A DNA stretch of 38,907 bases from Ettlia oleoabundans (taxonomy: Eukaryota; Chlorophyta; Chlorophyceae; Chlamydomonadales): assembly GCA_019693395.1 (NCBI GenBank), contig JAAMXP010001536.1, positions 1 through 38,907 on the forward strand, given 5' to 3'. The notes below the pieces were generated by a model that was given only the letters and a program-made list of their open reading frames with translations, did no database searches and was not told the origin of the DNA. Positions within the stretch are counted from its first letter, which is position 1; each line of letters starts with the position of its first letter. Shown one piece after another: positions 21,400 to 34,032 of the stretch. Position numbers and translations under genes: made by a program.

Positions 21400-22732
21400 A
21401 TGTCAGCGCCAGATAGCTGCCCCATCTGCCTGGAGGCCCTTGACAGCGGCCTGCGACTGGGATGCGGTCATGCCTTTCACGCAGCGTGCCTGCTGCCTTG
21501 CTTCCAAGGTGAGGATTTGGCTTGGCGCGGACAAAATTCCTTGCTCCAGGCCTCCAAGGCGCTGAGCAGTGGCGGGCGAGGCGCGACGGTGCCGACGGTG
21601 CCTTGCGGGCAGTTGCCGGGCACAGTTAGTCGCCAACCTTGTGCCTGACTGTTCTTGCTGTGCATGTACTCCTTCTCGTGCGGCAGACGAGACGCTGTCA
21701 CAGTGGCGCTGCCCATGTTGCCGTGCGGCAGTCAACCTTGGGGCTGTGGTAGCCGCAACCGAACTCCCCGCAGAGGCGCGAGGACGGGAGTTTTGGCAGG
21801 GGTGCCCCACGGATGTTGAGTTGGGCAGCAGCACCAGTAGCATCCCCGCAGGAAAACAACTGACAGTCTCCGGCAGCAAACATGACGCTTTCAGGTGCAG
21901 CACTGCGCCCCAGGTAGAGGAGACTGGCTCCAGCAGTACATCCAGCGGCAGTACGCCTTGCAGCCTCTGCAGCAGCAGCTACAGCAAGAAGAGCGGAGGT
22001 AGCAGCGTCTCTGGCCGGCTGACAGCAGTGGACCGCTTCATGACCACAGCCAACCGGGCACTGCTGGAAGAAGCGGAGAAGGGGCCGGGGGCTGCCTGCT
22101 GCACCCCAACCAGCGGCGGTTCCAGCGGCGCGTATGCCGCACTGTCAATTGCAGAGCGGCTGCTGCCAGATACAGCAACACAGGCCGCGGCTGCTGCGCT
22201 GGCCAACCTGCGGCTGCGTTCCCTCATCAATCCCAAGGAATATGGTGTGGCCAGGCTGTTGGCTGCATGGACCGGCGCTGCTGTGCTACTGACCATGGGC
22301 TCGATTCTGCTGGTACTGGTACTGACGCAGTACATGCTGTGGGGCATGGTTGTGCTGGCCAACCTCAACATAGCTACCGGTCGTAGGATTGGCCTGTACG
22401 CCGACTCCCCCTCCATAGCAGTCGTCAGCGCGCCTGATCCCTTCAGCATAGTAGCTCTGCTGATGATTGCTTCTGTCTCCGCTACCGCCCAGATTTTACT
22501 GCGACGCCACACCAGCCTGTCTGCCCTCCTGCTGCGCCTTGACCGCCATGCGCTGGGCCTGCTGGGCCTGCTGTCTGCCGTCTCTTTGGTACTGGCAACC
22601 ACCATCCTGCTGGCTACCTACCTGTTCAGCATCTGCGCCATCCTGGGAACCTTCCTGCAGCAAACCAGTGTTGTGAACCTCACCACACTCGAAGGCGCTC
22701 CTCATACCTTTGCACAATCCTCTCCACCCTAG
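21400..22732 (+). CDS. RING-H2 finger membrane protein, tandem copy 1
   Basis: Exons 21400-21508 and 21687-22732 give 1155 nt and 384 residues. The N-terminal RING-H2 reads CPICLEALDSGLRLGCGH, AFHAAC, then after the intron CPCC; ligand order C-C-C-H-H-C-C-C fits RING-H2 zinc binding. A Ser/Thr-rich linker follows (about 70-190). Several hydrophobic helices then occur (AAVLLTMGSILLVLVLTQYM, FSIVALLMIASVSATAQILL, LGLLGLLSAVSLVLATTILL). This is the layout of a membrane-anchored E3 ubiquitin ligase; substrate unknown. The ATG lies in AAAATGTCAG and sits three residues before the first RING motif. It is a diverged tandem paralogue of the next gene: same intron position inside the RING, same LDRH/LDRY helix. 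Confidence 0.85.
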
Positions 22733-23336
22733 TCTGCCTCTTGCCGATTAACCGCCGCACCCGCCCACGCAAAGCACTGTATCACACCGTTTTTTCTACC
22801 GCCTGCCACCTTCCACCGGCCACTTGATACCTGCCACCTGCCGCCTGCCACCAGCCACCGGCCACCAGCAGCGCTTGAAACCCTGCGTACCATGTCCGCT
22901 GTGTATTGATGCCGCCAGCCCTCCTGCTCCCTTCTAACGGATTTCATCTTCTGCAAAATCAACAAATACTGCATTCACCCATGTTACCGAAAGCCAAACC
23001 ACATACATTGTGGCCGGCCTTGGTCTGCTGTGCATCTTTCTCCAAATTTGCTCACCTTCAGTACTGTTATCCGATGCAATGTGAAACTACCTCTTCTTTT
23101 CTGGAAAGGTATTGAGGTTCACACGTACCAAAAAGACAATCCAACATTCCGCGGGGTGTTACCACCACGTTGGTTGATCCCGTGCTGCCAGCTGCCGCTG
23201 TCAGGCCGCCGCCACACGTTCTCAGCTACACTCCCTCGATGGTTTGCTTGGACGGGACAAACTCTCAATCGATTCATGGCCAACTTTATGGTTTCGCACG
23301 CATTGTGGCGTTTTTCCTGCTCAGCAAAGCAAAGCA
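22733..23336. other. Intergenic spacer with CCACC/GGCCAC repeats
   Basis: Between the tandem RING-H2 genes. 22797-22870 is a short imprecise array of CTGCCACC / CCGGCCACC units. The rest is mixed composition. I see neither a TGTAA nor an extra exon; the promoter of the second RING gene must lie here. Confidence 0.5.
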
Positions 23337-24652
23337 ATGGAGTCCTGTCCGATATGCTTGAGCGAGTTGCACGCTGGTGCCATTCAGCTGGGTTGCGGTC
23401 ACATATTTCATTCAAGCTGTATTGTATCAGTCTTTAAAGGTCAGCACGCGCACCGTCGCAATCCATACTCGAATGGGACCAACACTGCCGATGATGATGC
23501 GTGGTGCCTGCCCGCCTCCCTGCTTTGCCCTGCCGCTGCAGACAACCCTCTGGCGGCGTGGCTCTGCCCGTGCTGCCGAGCTGCTGTGCAGCCGGCGTGT
23601 GTAGCGGCGGTGTCAGACCTGCCGTCGCAAGCGCAGGGAAAACAGTTCTTCCAAGCTGCTGTGCCAGCTGGGGATGTGGAGCGTGGTTCCCCCGTGGATA
23701 GCGCCCGCCCAAAGGGCTGCGGCCGTTTCCAGGCCGTCATACGCTTCAGCCAGGCCATCAGCAGGGGCCTCAGTGAAGAGGGCGGCTTTCCAGCAGAAGC
23801 TGTAAGTCGCAATGCAGCCAAAGGTCCCAGGTTGCTCCACGCCGCCGAGCGCCTGCTGCCGGCCTCACTGGCGCATGTGGGTGCTACAGCATTGGCTAGC
23901 CTGCAGCTCAGGCGCTTCCTGCACCCCAAGCAGCGGAGCCTGGCAATGACAGCGGCAGTATGGCTTTCCAGTGCGGTTGCGCTGGCATGCGGATGGCTGT
24001 TGTACATACCACTGCTGACAGCATTTGTCAGGTGAGCAGGCTTGCCTTGCCCAGGGGCCTTATGGTCGATCCAAGCAGCAGCCCCAAGTTGTGGTGTTTG
24101 CAGGGAAGACCCAGACGACCCACCACTTGATGCAGTCACGGTATTGCCATTTGTTTTCTACCCACCCTGCAGGTTAGGCATGATTACCAGCTGCCGCATC
24201 GTCTCCTTTTCTGCTGCACTGCTGGGAGTCCACAGCAATTGCTATGCTGACGCGAGTGCCAGTGTCCCTTTGCCGGAGGTGCTCCTGATACACCTGGCGG
24301 CCAACTTGTTGCTGTTGGAGATCGCCAGACAGCACACAACCCTCTGGTAAATGGCACACTGCCCCCGCTGCCAAGTTAACTGCCCTGCCGGTTAAGCCGC
24401 CACTACCCTACATAGTCACGTCTGCTTCCCTCCCCGGTTACTTGTAGGCACTGCATTGTCAACCTGGATCGATACGTCTTGCACATCCTGCTGCTTCCCT
24501 GCTGTACCAGCTTCCTAATGGCTACCGGAGTTCTGCTGGTACCCCTCCTGCTTAACCTCTGCCTGGTCCTCAGCTGCTGGCTGCTCCGGGATCAACCGCC
24601 AGCCCACAGCGGCACGCTGTGGAGTCAGTACACGCAGGTGTACGATCCCTAG
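23337..24652 (+). CDS. RING-H2 finger membrane protein, tandem copy 2
   Basis: Exons 23337-23439, 23542-24031, 24173-24346 and 24448-24652 give 972 nt and 323 residues. The RING-H2 is MESCPICLSELHAGAIQLGC, GHIFHSSC, then CPCC after the first intron, in the same order and with the same phase-1 intron as copy 1. AAERLLPASLAHVGATALAS and LRRFLHPKQ align with the AERLLPD and LRSLINPKE of copy 1, and the C-terminal helices (NLDRYVLHILLLPCC) align with its LDRHALGLL region. Likely a membrane E3 ligase. Two extra introns split the membrane part that is uninterrupted in copy 1. Intron 1 (102 nt) is open in frame, so retention would add 34 residues between the RING halves. Confidence 0.85.
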
Positions 24653-24969
24653 CACCCTGTGACAACGGATGAAGGCTTGCAGCAGCTGCTTACAACTTTG
24701 TTCATATGCAATATTCTGTCACTTCAAGGCACTCAACTATCACCATATTCATGCAAACATTGCACAAGCAAGGTAAATTGAATGCACAATCAAAGCACAA
24801 CTATCGTAACATGAAAGCACAAGTTGAGAATCAACACAGCCAGGAGGGTAACTGGGGGGATGCCAGATTTCTTGTTTGGGGCGGTGGTGGTCCACCGATC
24901 CGGTGGGCCAAGGCGCATGCAGGGGGCACACACGTGGCAGGTTCTGCCAACAAGCAGCAGCATGCTCAC
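24653..24969. other. Overlapping 3' ends of RING-H2 copy 2 and the isochorismatase-like gene
   Basis: Converging spacer. A minus-strand TGTAA at 24694-24690 is a good poly(A) candidate for the isochorismatase-like gene. The expected C-terminal exon of that gene was sought here and not found. Confidence 0.5.
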
Positions 24970-25791
24970 CATGCAGTTGTTCCACAGCAAAGGTTTGTCA
25001 TCACACAGCTGATGATCACAATTTCGCAGCTGTGTCGCTTCAACAGCTGCAACAGCTCTGTGCCCTGCAAAACAACAGAACCAGGCGTTGGGGTGCGTTC
25101 TGCAGCGCATACGGATGGACTGCACATCCTGGCGGCTGCTCCCACACATTTTGGACGGGGCTGGTTCTGAGTCTCTCACAAATGCTCCTGTACTGTAATG
25201 CTGTGCTGGTGGCAATAGCAACTACAGCCCATGAGCAGGAGAGGCTCACCTGAAATGCGTCATACGTGTGCTTTTGAAGTTATTATATGGTCTTCTGGCC
25301 TTACATGCAGCTATGGCAGTAGGTGCCAGGCTGGAGAGCCATATCTGCAGCATACCAGTCGTTGTTGAAGACATATCTATCAAAAGCAATGGTAGATGGT
25401 CGGTTACGCTGGTGCCGAGCAGGCCGCCACCGTGCGAAGTACGCACCATATGCTGCCATTAGCGCCCCACCACCGCACCAGCATGCTGCTGCGCTCTTCC
25501 GCTCCTGGGTCTTGCAAGGAGTGGCCGTGCTGTGTGAAGATGACGGGCACATGCAGCTGGCGGCAGGTATCGATCAGGCAGTTCAGCCGACCCACGATCT
25601 TCACAGCCATGCCCTCCCGATACCCCACCCCCACCTCTTTGCCTGTACTTTAAGCACCTCTGTGACACACTAGTACACTAGCAGCACCACATTTGCACGG
25701 AGCAATCTGTCACGGCACGCCCCGGCAGTACGCAGTTCATGCCCTCCCGAAAGTGCTCCTGCATGTCGATTACCAACAATGCAGGCTGCAT
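24970..25791 (-). pseudogene. Isochorismatase/nicotinamidase-like hydrolase, apparently truncated
   Basis: Supported exon pieces on -: 25791-25714, 25613-25447, a short piece near 25270-25250, and 25064-24970. They read MQPALLVIDMQEHFREGM (catalytic Asp in VIDMQ), RLNCLIDTCRQLHVPVIFTQ with HGHSLQDPG and MLVRWWGANGSI, HTYDAFQ (usually preceded by the catalytic Lys; K is in phase but a stop lies just upstream), and VIISCVMTNLCCGTTA (nucleophile Cys). These are the ordered motifs of the cysteine-hydrolase isochorismatase fold. The junction between exon 2 and the HTYDAF piece does not resolve cleanly, and the final about 50 residues after TTA are missing: a stop follows whether spliced or read through. 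It may be a decaying gene or one with an unusual structure. A mobile element interrupts exon 1/2. Confidence 0.6.
25608..25750 (+). mobile_element. Copy B: 117-bp insertion with 13-bp target-site duplication
   Basis: CATGCCCTCCCGA occurs perfectly at 25608-25620 and 25738-25750. The 117 bases between them match the copy at 32905-33060, including CCTGTACT, GCACCT.TGT.ACACAC, TAGCAGCACCACATT.GCAC and CGGCAGTACGC. On the minus strand the insertion splits the isochorismatase exon. Deleting the element and one duplication joins HFREGM directly to AVKIVGRL in frame. It has no coding capacity and no clear terminal inverted repeats, so a SINE-like or introner-like element is likely. Confidence 0.85.
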
Positions 25792-26297
25792 GGCTCCTGT
25801 TGTGTTGCCAACCCAAGATCTTTAAAATTTCTGCAAAAAGGGACGAGGTGAGCGACAAACAGCAAGGCTAGAGGCCAAGGATAGGTGGAGGCGGTAGGAA
25901 GCGGCAGATGCGGATGCGGTGCGTGGCGGGCGGGCGCCGGGTGGGCGAGCTGGCCAGCGCGTTAATCCCAGAGTCCGTACGACAAACCTCGCAGTCCGTT
26001 GGTTTAAGGCTACGGCACGCATATAAGCGGACCTTCGTGCAGTCTTGACCTACCTGTGCACAGCCCCTGGACTGCAATACGGGGCCTTCCGCAGAAGAAT
26101 AACTCGATGTCAACACTGGATCGAAGTGTGGTCAATAACTACTGGGGCGCCTTACTTTGGGATTTACCAATTCTCGCAGCCCGCGCGCCGGCCGCGCGCC
26201 TCCAGCTCAGCTCTGGGAGCCAGGTCCGGGCGTTACACCCCCCGCATTGTATTTACTTTTGGGTGCTCAATCTACTTGAGATTGCCCCACAATCACC
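25792..26297. promoter_or_regulatory. Divergent promoter region, isochorismatase-like (-) / amine oxidase (+)
   Basis: 506 bases between start codons facing away from each other. GC-rich in the middle (25915-25960) and AT-richer near the amine-oxidase start (TTGTATTTACTTTTGGG). No recognised motif. Confidence 0.45.
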
Positions 26298-29200
26298 ATG
26301 GAGCGGCGCGAACAAGGCCGCCCCAGCGGAGAGGCACACGCGCACGTCCAAGTTGCGGTCAGCAGCGCCTCGGGGCACAAACACGTTGCCGATCAGGGCA
26401 CGGCGCAACAACCATGGTACCCGGACGTGTGGGGCCATGAGCAGCCCCGGATGGAGAGTGCCCCGCAGCCTCCCGCCCCACAGACGCCGCCACCAACGCC
26501 GCCACCAGCACGAGGCAGCAGCAGCGCGCTGCGTCGCTGGCTGCTGTTCGGCGGCGTGATCCTGGGCGCGGCGTTGTTGGCGGGCACCATTACCCTCATA
26601 GTGCTGCGCAAGAAAGGGGTGCTTGGATCCAGCAGCGAGAGCTACACACCGTTGCCCTACTACCAACGTGACCGCAACACAACCGCCGAGCCAGCTTTTG
26701 CTGCGGAGCTGCACCCCTGGCTGCTACCCAGCGAGCTGACAACCCTGGGGGCGCAGCTAAGCGCTGACGTCATCATAATAGGAGCCGGAGTGGCAGGGCT
26801 GAGAGCTGCCCAGGTCCTGTCGGCCAACATGAGCGTGGTAGTGCTGGAGGCTAGGGTGAGGCTTTGCTACTACCTGGGCTGCTGCTGTGCGATCCAGTGG
26901 GGTGAAGCGTAGCTGCATCTTGGGCTGTGTGCGCCAGTGGGGTGAGGCATAGCTTCTATAGTTGGGCTGTAGCTGTGTGTGCTGCCACCTAGGCTGCAGT
27001 TCTGTGTGCCAGTCGGGTGATACATAGCTGCCGCCTTGGCAGTGTGCCAGTGCGTTGAGGCGTAGCTACTATCCCGGCCTGTAGCTGTGTATGCTGCCAC
27101 CTAGGCTGCGGTTGTGTGCCAGTGGGGTGAGGCATAGCTACCAGCTGCGCTGTGTGCGCCACGCTGGCTGGGCTGGGCGCTTGCAGATGGCTGCGCTCGT
27201 CAGCAGCCCAGCATTTCCAAAACCTCGCCAGAGTGCATTTAGCTCTGCCCTTTTTGGGCCAGGCATGTGTGCAACGTTGCAAGCCTGATAAAGGCGTCCC
27301 TAGTTACACAGTCCCCGGCCCCCCGCCCCGCCCCTCCCCCCCCCAACACACGCCCAGCACACCCACACCCACACCCGCACCCGCACCCGCACCACACCCC
27401 AACACCCACACCCACCCACCCACGCAGGACCGAGTGGGAGGCAGAATACATAGCGAGCCTTTTGGCGGCCTAACAGCGGAGCTAGGGGCCCAGTTCATTC
27501 GGGGATCAGAGAGCGGCATCGATGCCAAAGCCGGCAGGCGTGGCAACCCGCTGACAGAGGTGGGTGCGCCGCCATGTGCTGGCTGGCTGCGTCTCCTTGC
27601 ACCCCATAGCATGCATATCTAGGTAAAACCCCAGCTGCTCAGGCTTGTTGAATATTCCATTTTTGGAAAGGGTCTGTGTTGGAAGTTCTGCTGTGGTCAG
27701 GCAGAATGTAAACACAAAAAGCAAGAGCAAAAAGCTGGCTGGCTCTGCCTGGCTAGGGACAGCAGGCTAAAGGAGGGGTGTCCCTTCGCTGCTGGCAGGT
27801 CAAGGGAGGGGTGTCCCTTGGCTGCCGGCTATACCCGCAGGCACGGTTATGAGTGGGCCGGTACGGCTCCACTGCCCAGGTCCAGTAGGGCCTAAGTAGC
27901 GGGGTTATGTAACACACACATTGGCAGCTGGCATCTGCTCGGTGTTCTGTGCTGCCATGAATGCGAGCGCAGATATTGAATGAATATCATACACAGTGTA
28001 GTGCATTCAAACACTAGTTTGGGCATCCTCCATGCAAAGAATCGCTGTTGTACGCCCCTTCCACACAACGCGTGTGTTCCTCCCGTTCCCACTTGCACCC
28101 AGCTGTCAAACACCCTTGGCTTGACTCGAGTAGCAGCTAGCAGCGGCAGCGCCATGCACCGCATGTATGGCTCGGATGGGCAGCCGCTAACTTCCAAGCA
28201 GCGGCAGAACCTATCCCGCTGGGCCGCCGACCTGCGGGCCCTGACCACCGCTGCAGCTGCCAATCAGTCCCTGGCAGATGTGCTGCAGCAGCCCCAGATG
28301 CTGAACCGCGTGGGCAACAGCCCCGCTAACCTTGCGGTAGCGACAGCAGATGCGGCGGCGCGGTACGGTGTGCAGTACGGTGGTCGGCTGGAGCAGCTGT
28401 CTGCGCTGTACTTTGACAACCACACCTCATATGGAGGGGTGGATAATGCAGTGATTGGGGGATTCAGCCAGATTCCTGACAGCCTGGCAGCTCAAGCCCT
28501 GGGGAGCGGCGCTCAGCTGCGGCTCAATACACCAGTGCTGGCCATCCGGCATGGGGATAGCAACGCCACTGTGGTAACTGCCACTGGAGAGCTTCTGACG
28601 GCGCAGTACATTGTATGTACTGCCCCGCTGGGCGTGCTGCGGTCAGAAGGCATCCAGCTGGACCCGCCGCTGCCGGAACAGACGGCAGCAGCAGCGGCTC
28701 GTCTGGGGGTGGGGCGCCTGGAGAAGCTCTGGCTTGAGTTTGATAGTGTGAGTTGATGTGCTCCAATTGTTCCTGTGCTGTGATGTGGTGAAAGAGTGCT
28801 GCCTGTTGGTGCTGGTGGATACTGGCTGGTAGGCTTGCTGACAGTGCTGCTTGGGCTGCTTACCCCTTGTCTTGCGGAAAACAATGCGAGGGCCTGGCAA
28901 GGCAACGGGTTGGCAGGCCAGCCATGGTGTGGCTATGCACAACTTGTGCAAGAATGCTGGCTCAATATCACAATTTGACAAGGGTGCTTGGAACGCATGC
29001 TAGCCACACATAACAGTCGTCTAGGGTTTGAGTTGCTCCTCCACAATATTAAGCCATGTGATGCGTCATTGGCTGTGGCAGGCCTTCTGGAGCACCCAGT
29101 CGTGCGGCAGCGGGGAGCAGGCGGCGCCCTGCGAACAGCTGGGGTACCTGGCAGCCACCAGCAACAGCTCTGGCTGGCGCCGCTTTGTCAGCTTGACCGC

Positions 29201-29933
29201 CTACACTGGGCGGCCGGTGCTGGTGGCACTGGCGGCGGCAGCCTGGGCTGAGCAGCTGGAGGGCATGAGTGATGAGGATGTGGTGGCGAGTGCCCTAGCA
29301 GACCTAGCGGGCCTCTTTCCAGTTGCAGTACCGCAAGCGCAGCTACGAGCGTACCGCTTAACGCGGTGGGGCCAGGAGCCTTGGGCAATGGGGTCCCTTA
29401 GCTTCTATGCAGGTGGGCTCAGGCACCAGCCTAGTCTCGTGATTGTCGTGAGTGGGCAAGACAGCAGGAGGGAGGGCAGGAGTTTGGCAACCCAGCAGCA
29501 ACTTGCGTGTGCCCTTTTTGTGTGTTATTGCTTGCCCCTTCTCTCTCCTCTGGGTAGCATGCAGTAGAGCTTGTTATGCTTGTAGGTGTGTTGCCCCCAC
29601 TGGAATTGGTGTTCCCACGCTGCTGCAGTGGGCAGCACGCCGAACGACCGTGCCACACTGGCTGAGCCGCAAAGCGGCAGCCTATTGCTGGCGGGAGAGG
29701 CGTCCTCTGTGCTACACCCTGGAACTGTGCATGGCGCCTACCTGTCAGGCCAGGAGGCGGCCTATCGGGTGCTTGACGCGGCAGCAGAGTTGCCGCAGTG
29801 CGGCAGTAGCAGCGGCAGCTCAGCGGGCAGCAGCGACGGCGGCGCATGCGTCACCGCTCCCAGCAGCACGGTGGCGGGAGAAGTTTACGTGCCAGACTGT
29901 GTGTGCGAGTGGCCGCCCTTATTGGAAATTTAA
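26298..29933 (+). CDS. Membrane-anchored FAD-dependent amine (polyamine) oxidase
   Basis: Exons 26298-26855, 27428-27559, 28103-28747, 29082-29412 and 29629-29933 total 1971 nt, 656 residues. Residues 1-80 are Pro/Gln-rich. One transmembrane helix (about 81-103, WLLFGGVILGAALLAGTITL) is followed by the Rossmann FAD motif VIIIGAGVAGLRAA (158-171) and ARDRVGGRIHSEPFGG. The substrate domain contains VVTATGELLTAQYIVCTAPL, and the C-terminal FAD motif is LLLAGEASS.LHPGTVHGAYLSG. This order defines the flavin amine oxidase family. Polyamine oxidase is the closest plant/algal group, making an aldehyde and H2O2 from spermine or spermidine; the exact substrate is inferred. The N-terminal anchor is unusual for plant PAOs. 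Length exceeds the usual about 500 because of the N-terminal extension. Confidence 0.93.
26850..27145. repeat. Intronic minisatellite repeating a donor-like unit
   Basis: Imprecise units around GTGTGCCAGTGGGGTGAGGC followed by ATAGCT recur about six times, with a longer sub-repeat containing GCTGCCACCTAGGCTGC twice. The real donor of amine-oxidase exon 1 (AGGGTGAGGCTTTGCTAC) is itself one unit of the array. Confidence 0.8.
27325..27425. repeat. C-rich / (CACCC)n low-complexity tract
   Basis: CCCCGCCCC runs followed by CACACCCACACCCGCACC units end directly at the acceptor of amine-oxidase exon 2. It forms an extended pyrimidine-rich tract before the AG. Confidence 0.9.
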
Positions 29934-30448
29934 ACAGTGCAAACCTGTGGCCTGAAGGGTGATGGGGGTTAGAGATACGCATCAGGCTCTTGTCTTGTGA
30001 CACAGGCGGTGGGCAGTGCTTGCATAAACGGAGACACAATCCCAAACCTCGACCATCCTCAAAAGGTGCACTCGAACAATGTCTCAAGACTTTGACATGA
30101 CACGGTTCGCGACCAAGTGAGCCGAGAAATCGCTGATCGCTTGTGTTCCAAGGTTCAATAAGCGAAATCACACGCCCATGGAGTAGTGCCATATTGGCGC
30201 CTTCTACTTGGGAGCAACAGGGTCCCGGGATCGCCCGGTCGATGGATCTATCGCACGAAAGCGTGTGTACTGCTGCTTGCGGCCAGTACAGTCGCTGGTT
30301 CCAACCCTCGCTCTCCACGCGCACACCTCGCAGTCAGCGGTGGTTGTAAGCAGAACGACTCGTTGGGCGCGTTTTTCTTCCCAGCCAGGCGGTTGAAGCG
30401 GAGACCGTTCAGCCCAGCCACCAGGCTCTCCCCACCTGCCTTGCGCCC
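29934..30448. other. Intergenic region, amine oxidase to Rab11
   Basis: Contains the amine-oxidase 3' UTR and the Rab promoter. TGTAA at 30345-30349 is a plausible poly(A) signal, only about 100 bases before the Rab ATG, so the spacer is tight. No further coding signal. Confidence 0.5.
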
Positions 30449-33176
<2,728 letters not shown>

Positions 33177-34032
33177 GCAGCGTAGACAACGACGAAAGCT
33201 GGCAGCGAACACATCTGGCGGCAGCAGACGCTGGTGGCGGCGGAAGCTGGCGGCTGAGGGGTTGGCGGCATGTCCTGTCGCAGCAGCAGCAGCAGCATAG
33301 CTCTCCCAGTGACAGTGTGAAGCTTGGCAGCAGCTTCCCTTTTGCGCTGTTGCTGCAGCGGTGGCACATGGCTTGGCACCAGCTTTCCTCTTACGCCTAC
33401 TGTGGCGGCAGCGGCAGTGCAAGGCCAGCGGGATAGATGGTGTACAGCATGTGTGCTTCCGAGTCTTTCCCTGTTGGGCTGCCCGCCAGGCAGCAAATGT
33501 ACACTGTGGCTGTCCTGCAGCTGAGCAAACATGCACGCTGCCCTGCTCTTTGCCGCGCACGCCTCAGCAGTGCCTACCCCCCGTGGTCCTTACTTGCTCT
33601 CTTTGGTGCTGTCACCCACCCCACCCCCAGTTCATTGCAGTATGGTACGGCACAAATTCACTTTGACGCTAGCAGTGCAATGTCTCGACCACTTCAGCCC
33701 GCCTGGCGGGTTGCAAACGAGGGCTGTAGCCTGCATGACTTTCCTGGTTTGTAATGCGACGTGCATTCATGCGACGTATAATCAATCAATGACTGGGCTG
33801 GCTGGCATGGAAGGGCACAAGGTTACAAGGAAAATCCCAGCAGGGCGCGGCAGCAAAGGATGCAGAGTGAGAAGCAGAGCGAAGTCAGAACTGGCATGAT
33901 CAATACACATTACAAGGTTAGACTTCAAAGACAAGCAGCAGGCGTTGCTCTTGCCGGCAGGGCCAGAAGCAGCTCAAGAGTGTAGGTCTACCTTGAGTCA
34001 CCAATGGAAGAAAGGCATATGAGATGCATCAC
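33177..34032. other. Convergent 3' region, Rab11 / aquaporin
   Basis: Holds both 3' UTRs. A short CAG run lies at 33281-33296. TGTAA on + at 33750-33754 is a candidate poly(A) signal for Rab11. Minus-strand TGTAA at 33914-33910 and 33827-33823 are candidates for the aquaporin gene, the first about 120 bases past its stop. No coding signal. Confidence 0.55.

Noticed and set aside
22799..22870. CCACC/GGCCACC array as a possible regulatory element
   Set aside because: Simple imprecise repeat without a recognisable motif; kept only as a description of the spacer.
25160..25200. GAFVRDSE string as the missing DAFVRD motif of the isochorismatase
   Set aside because: It lies before, not after, the catalytic-Cys exon in transcription order and is probably coincidental.
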